Under the pieces are notes generated by a model, which saw only the letters and a program-made list of their open reading frames with translations, was not told the DNA's origin and ran no database searches. Below, in pieces: positions 62,175 to 64,000 of a DNA stretch of 64,000 bases. Position 1 is the first letter of the stretch. Each line of letters begins with the position of its first letter. The position numbers and the translations under genes were made by a program. This DNA is from Aphidius gifuensis (Eukaryota > Arthropoda > Insecta > Hymenoptera > Braconidae): positions 5,518,001-5,582,000 of the forward strand of contig NC_057791.1 of the NCBI RefSeq assembly GCF_014905175.1, written 5' to 3'.

Positions 62175-64000
62175 TCTACTTATCGACAAATAATAGTCGG
62201 TAATTTTTCAGCTAGATGGCGTGATAAATCTTTCCAAGATGGCCGCGACTTTGTTAGAGTAAAAATGTGTGTCGTGGCTTTATACACTTATTTTTGTAAT
62301 AATAATTGTTAAACAATTATAAATTGTCATTAAATCAATTAATTAAATTATTCTGAACACAATGTGCTATAAATTATTGGGGAATTTTGTGAATTTTGAC
62401 AAAAATCAATAGACATGTCAAAGCTCTTGGAGCTGACGAAGGCAATTTTCAATTTGTTAAAAAATAGACAAATGGTATATAAAATTCATGTTATTTCATT
62501 GTTATTAATTATTTAGTGCATAAACAAACATAATTGCGTAATTTTTTTCAATAATTAAGTCAAAAAACAAAAGTTAATGATTTGAGGTTAGGTTGTCAAT
62601 GGGTTTCTTTGTCGTTGCAAGTCAAGTGACATTTTTTGCAATAAATAATTGATAAACATGCAATATTATTATATAAAATCATAAAAGAACAGTAATTAAA
62701 CAGATTTGTAAAAAAAATTACAGGTTTCCTTGGATATGTCAAAAGTTTTCCAGCCTGGACAAATGCCATGGCATTTACAACAAAAAATGACAGAAGGTAA
62801 ATTAATTTTATTAATATTAGCTTTGTTTTCATCATTTAATGAATAATACGTATAAACAATAGCCAAATTATCCATAAATAATTAATTATAATGAAAAATC
62901 ACATTTGAAGTTAGATTTTCTTGTCGTTGCCAATTAATTCACAAGTTTTGCAATAAATAAATATTAAACATTCAATATTGATTTATAAAAATAGAAAAAT
63001 AAATAACAGCAACAAAAATTGAAATACTTATTATTATTTAATGTTACAGATACAAAAAAAAAACGATGACCAGAAATTATTTGAAAAAATGTCATGACAA
63101 GAACAAAAGTATTGGCCCTTCATTGAACAAGGAGAGGTATTGAATACTTTATTTATTATAATTATGATTTTTTATTTATTAAACTACTTACTAAAATATT
63201 TTTGTTAAAAAAATTACAGATATATCTCGATATTTCAAAGTTAAACAAGTCTGGACAGACACCAGTGCATTTACAATGCTAAATGGCTACAGGTAAATAA
63301 TAACTATTGTTTATCAGTTTTTTTTTTTGTCATAGAATAATCAAAAAAGCATAAAATAACAATAGAATTATAAATAAATAAAATTAATGATAGTGGAAAA
63401 TCATATAAATTTGACGTTAGCTTTTGTTTCGATTTAATTGACATTATTTTTTATGAATAAATACTTGAAATGCAGTATCAATTTATAAAAAATAATAAAA
63501 TGAATAACAGTAATATTGATTTGCTCTGTCAATAACAGTAACTAACATATTAATATTAAATTGATAGTTTTTACCCTTATAAAAATGTTATTTTAATTAT
63601 AATATTTATTTTTTATAGATACAAAAAAAGTGGGCTGGATATTATATGAAAAATACGTCTGAAAAAATAACAGAGATCTTGGCACAATAAATAATGGTGA
63701 ATATATTTATATTTACTGTTATTAAATTTTTTTATTCATCCACCACTTTGTTAAAATCTTTTTTGTTTACAATTACAGTGAGTAGTGGGACTACTAAATT
63801 AAACTGCATCGTGTTGACAGATAGAGATAAAATTAAAATGGGTTTAATCGACGAGTTACATTGCTGTTTCATCACAATTAGCAAGTAGTGAAAATGATGA
63901 TAATGCTGATGGTGATGAAAGGTATGTTGGCTTTATTTTTTCTTCAAAAAATTCGGCGAATTAAATATGAATACGTCAAGTTTATGAATATTTATCAAAA
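62175..64000 (+). pseudogene. Gene copy C: multi-exon gene of unknown family, continues past the window
   Basis: Promoter-like start shared with copy B, with AAGATGGCCGCG at 62236. Exons by GT-AG: 62415-62474 (ATG; MSKLLELTKAIFNLL..), 62724-62796 (VSLDMSKVFQPGQMPWHLQQ..), 63049-63136, 63220-63292, 63619-63696 and 63779-63921 (ending SSENDDNADGDER). Exons 1 and 2 join in phase 0 into 44 open codons. Exons 2 and 4 are both 73 bases and homologous, and exons 3 and 5 are also related, so a two-exon cassette has been duplicated. Exon 3 has an A11 run and then stops, and exons 4 and 5 also contain stops, so it is probably a pseudogene or a gene using only some exons. Copy A on the opposite strand at 47.3-49.1 kb matches exons 2, 5 and 6. 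No known domain recognised. Confidence 0.5.

Noticed and set aside
1..64000. Viral, endogenous viral or autonomous transposon genes
   Set aside because: No reverse transcriptase, integrase, transposase, capsid or other viral-type protein could be recognised in any frame; the elements found are all non-coding.

Overview
This is a strongly AT-rich animal nuclear sequence, crowded with poly-A/poly-T tracts. It carries spliced genes with GT-AG introns, insect-like TATA/TCAGT core promoters and eukaryotic tRNA genes ending in T runs. A complete chondroitin N-acetylgalactosaminyltransferase gene shows the source is an animal. The compact introns, extreme AT content and TATA plus TCAGT promoters suggest an insect. 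A very AT-rich hymenopteran, such as a small parasitoid wasp, would fit, but that is inference from composition only. Gene models were assembled by reading frames and splice sites by hand; no alignment or expression data were available.

Left part (1-23,000): three protein genes, all on the + strand. (1) 527-9,864 is a seven-exon chondroitin sulfate N-acetylgalactosaminyltransferase, a Golgi type II membrane enzyme that starts or extends chondroitin chains. Its second intron contains a roughly 1-kb tandem duplication. (2) 12,322-13,983 is a five-exon gene for a 435-residue secreted cysteine-rich protein I do not recognise. It is built from two copies of one domain with nearly identical cysteine spacing and an intron at the same place in each copy. 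(3) 16,317-22,835 is a seven-exon gene for a 401-residue secreted Tyr/Arg/Asp/Gly-rich protein. Its first exon ends at the start ATG, a 4-kb intron follows, and the four internal repeat exons are all multiples of three in phase 2. This looks like an extracellular structural protein, although no known cuticle domain is visible.

Middle part (23,000-46,000): almost no coding sequence. It holds two identical tRNA-Met(CAU) genes on the arms of a large inverted repeat with two further hairpins between them, then a tRNA-Gly(UCC). Beyond these are candidate promoters without a convincing gene (35,486 and 38,233), a 508-bp TTAA-flanked inverted-repeat element, long homopolymer-rich stretches, and a 904-bp element with CCCCGAGTAG ends carrying four copies of a 151-bp repeat.

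Right part (46,000-64,000): a repeat-built accessory region. Two related short inverted-repeat elements (46,034 and 59,393) lie near its edges. Between them are a 3-kb block made of CCTGAAA-type repeats and a 4.7-kb array of about 15 degenerate, coding-like units. On either side are related, decaying multi-exon gene copies: copy A on the minus strand (about 49,000 to 46,890) and copy C on the plus strand (62,175 to the window end). A third copy-like 5' end, B (53,952), precedes the 15-unit array. A perfect 73-bp-arm palindrome sits at 60,601-60,841. The three genes on the left have no evident functional link beyond all acting in the secretory pathway. The right part looks like a young, fast-changing gene family that grows by duplicating exon cassettes.
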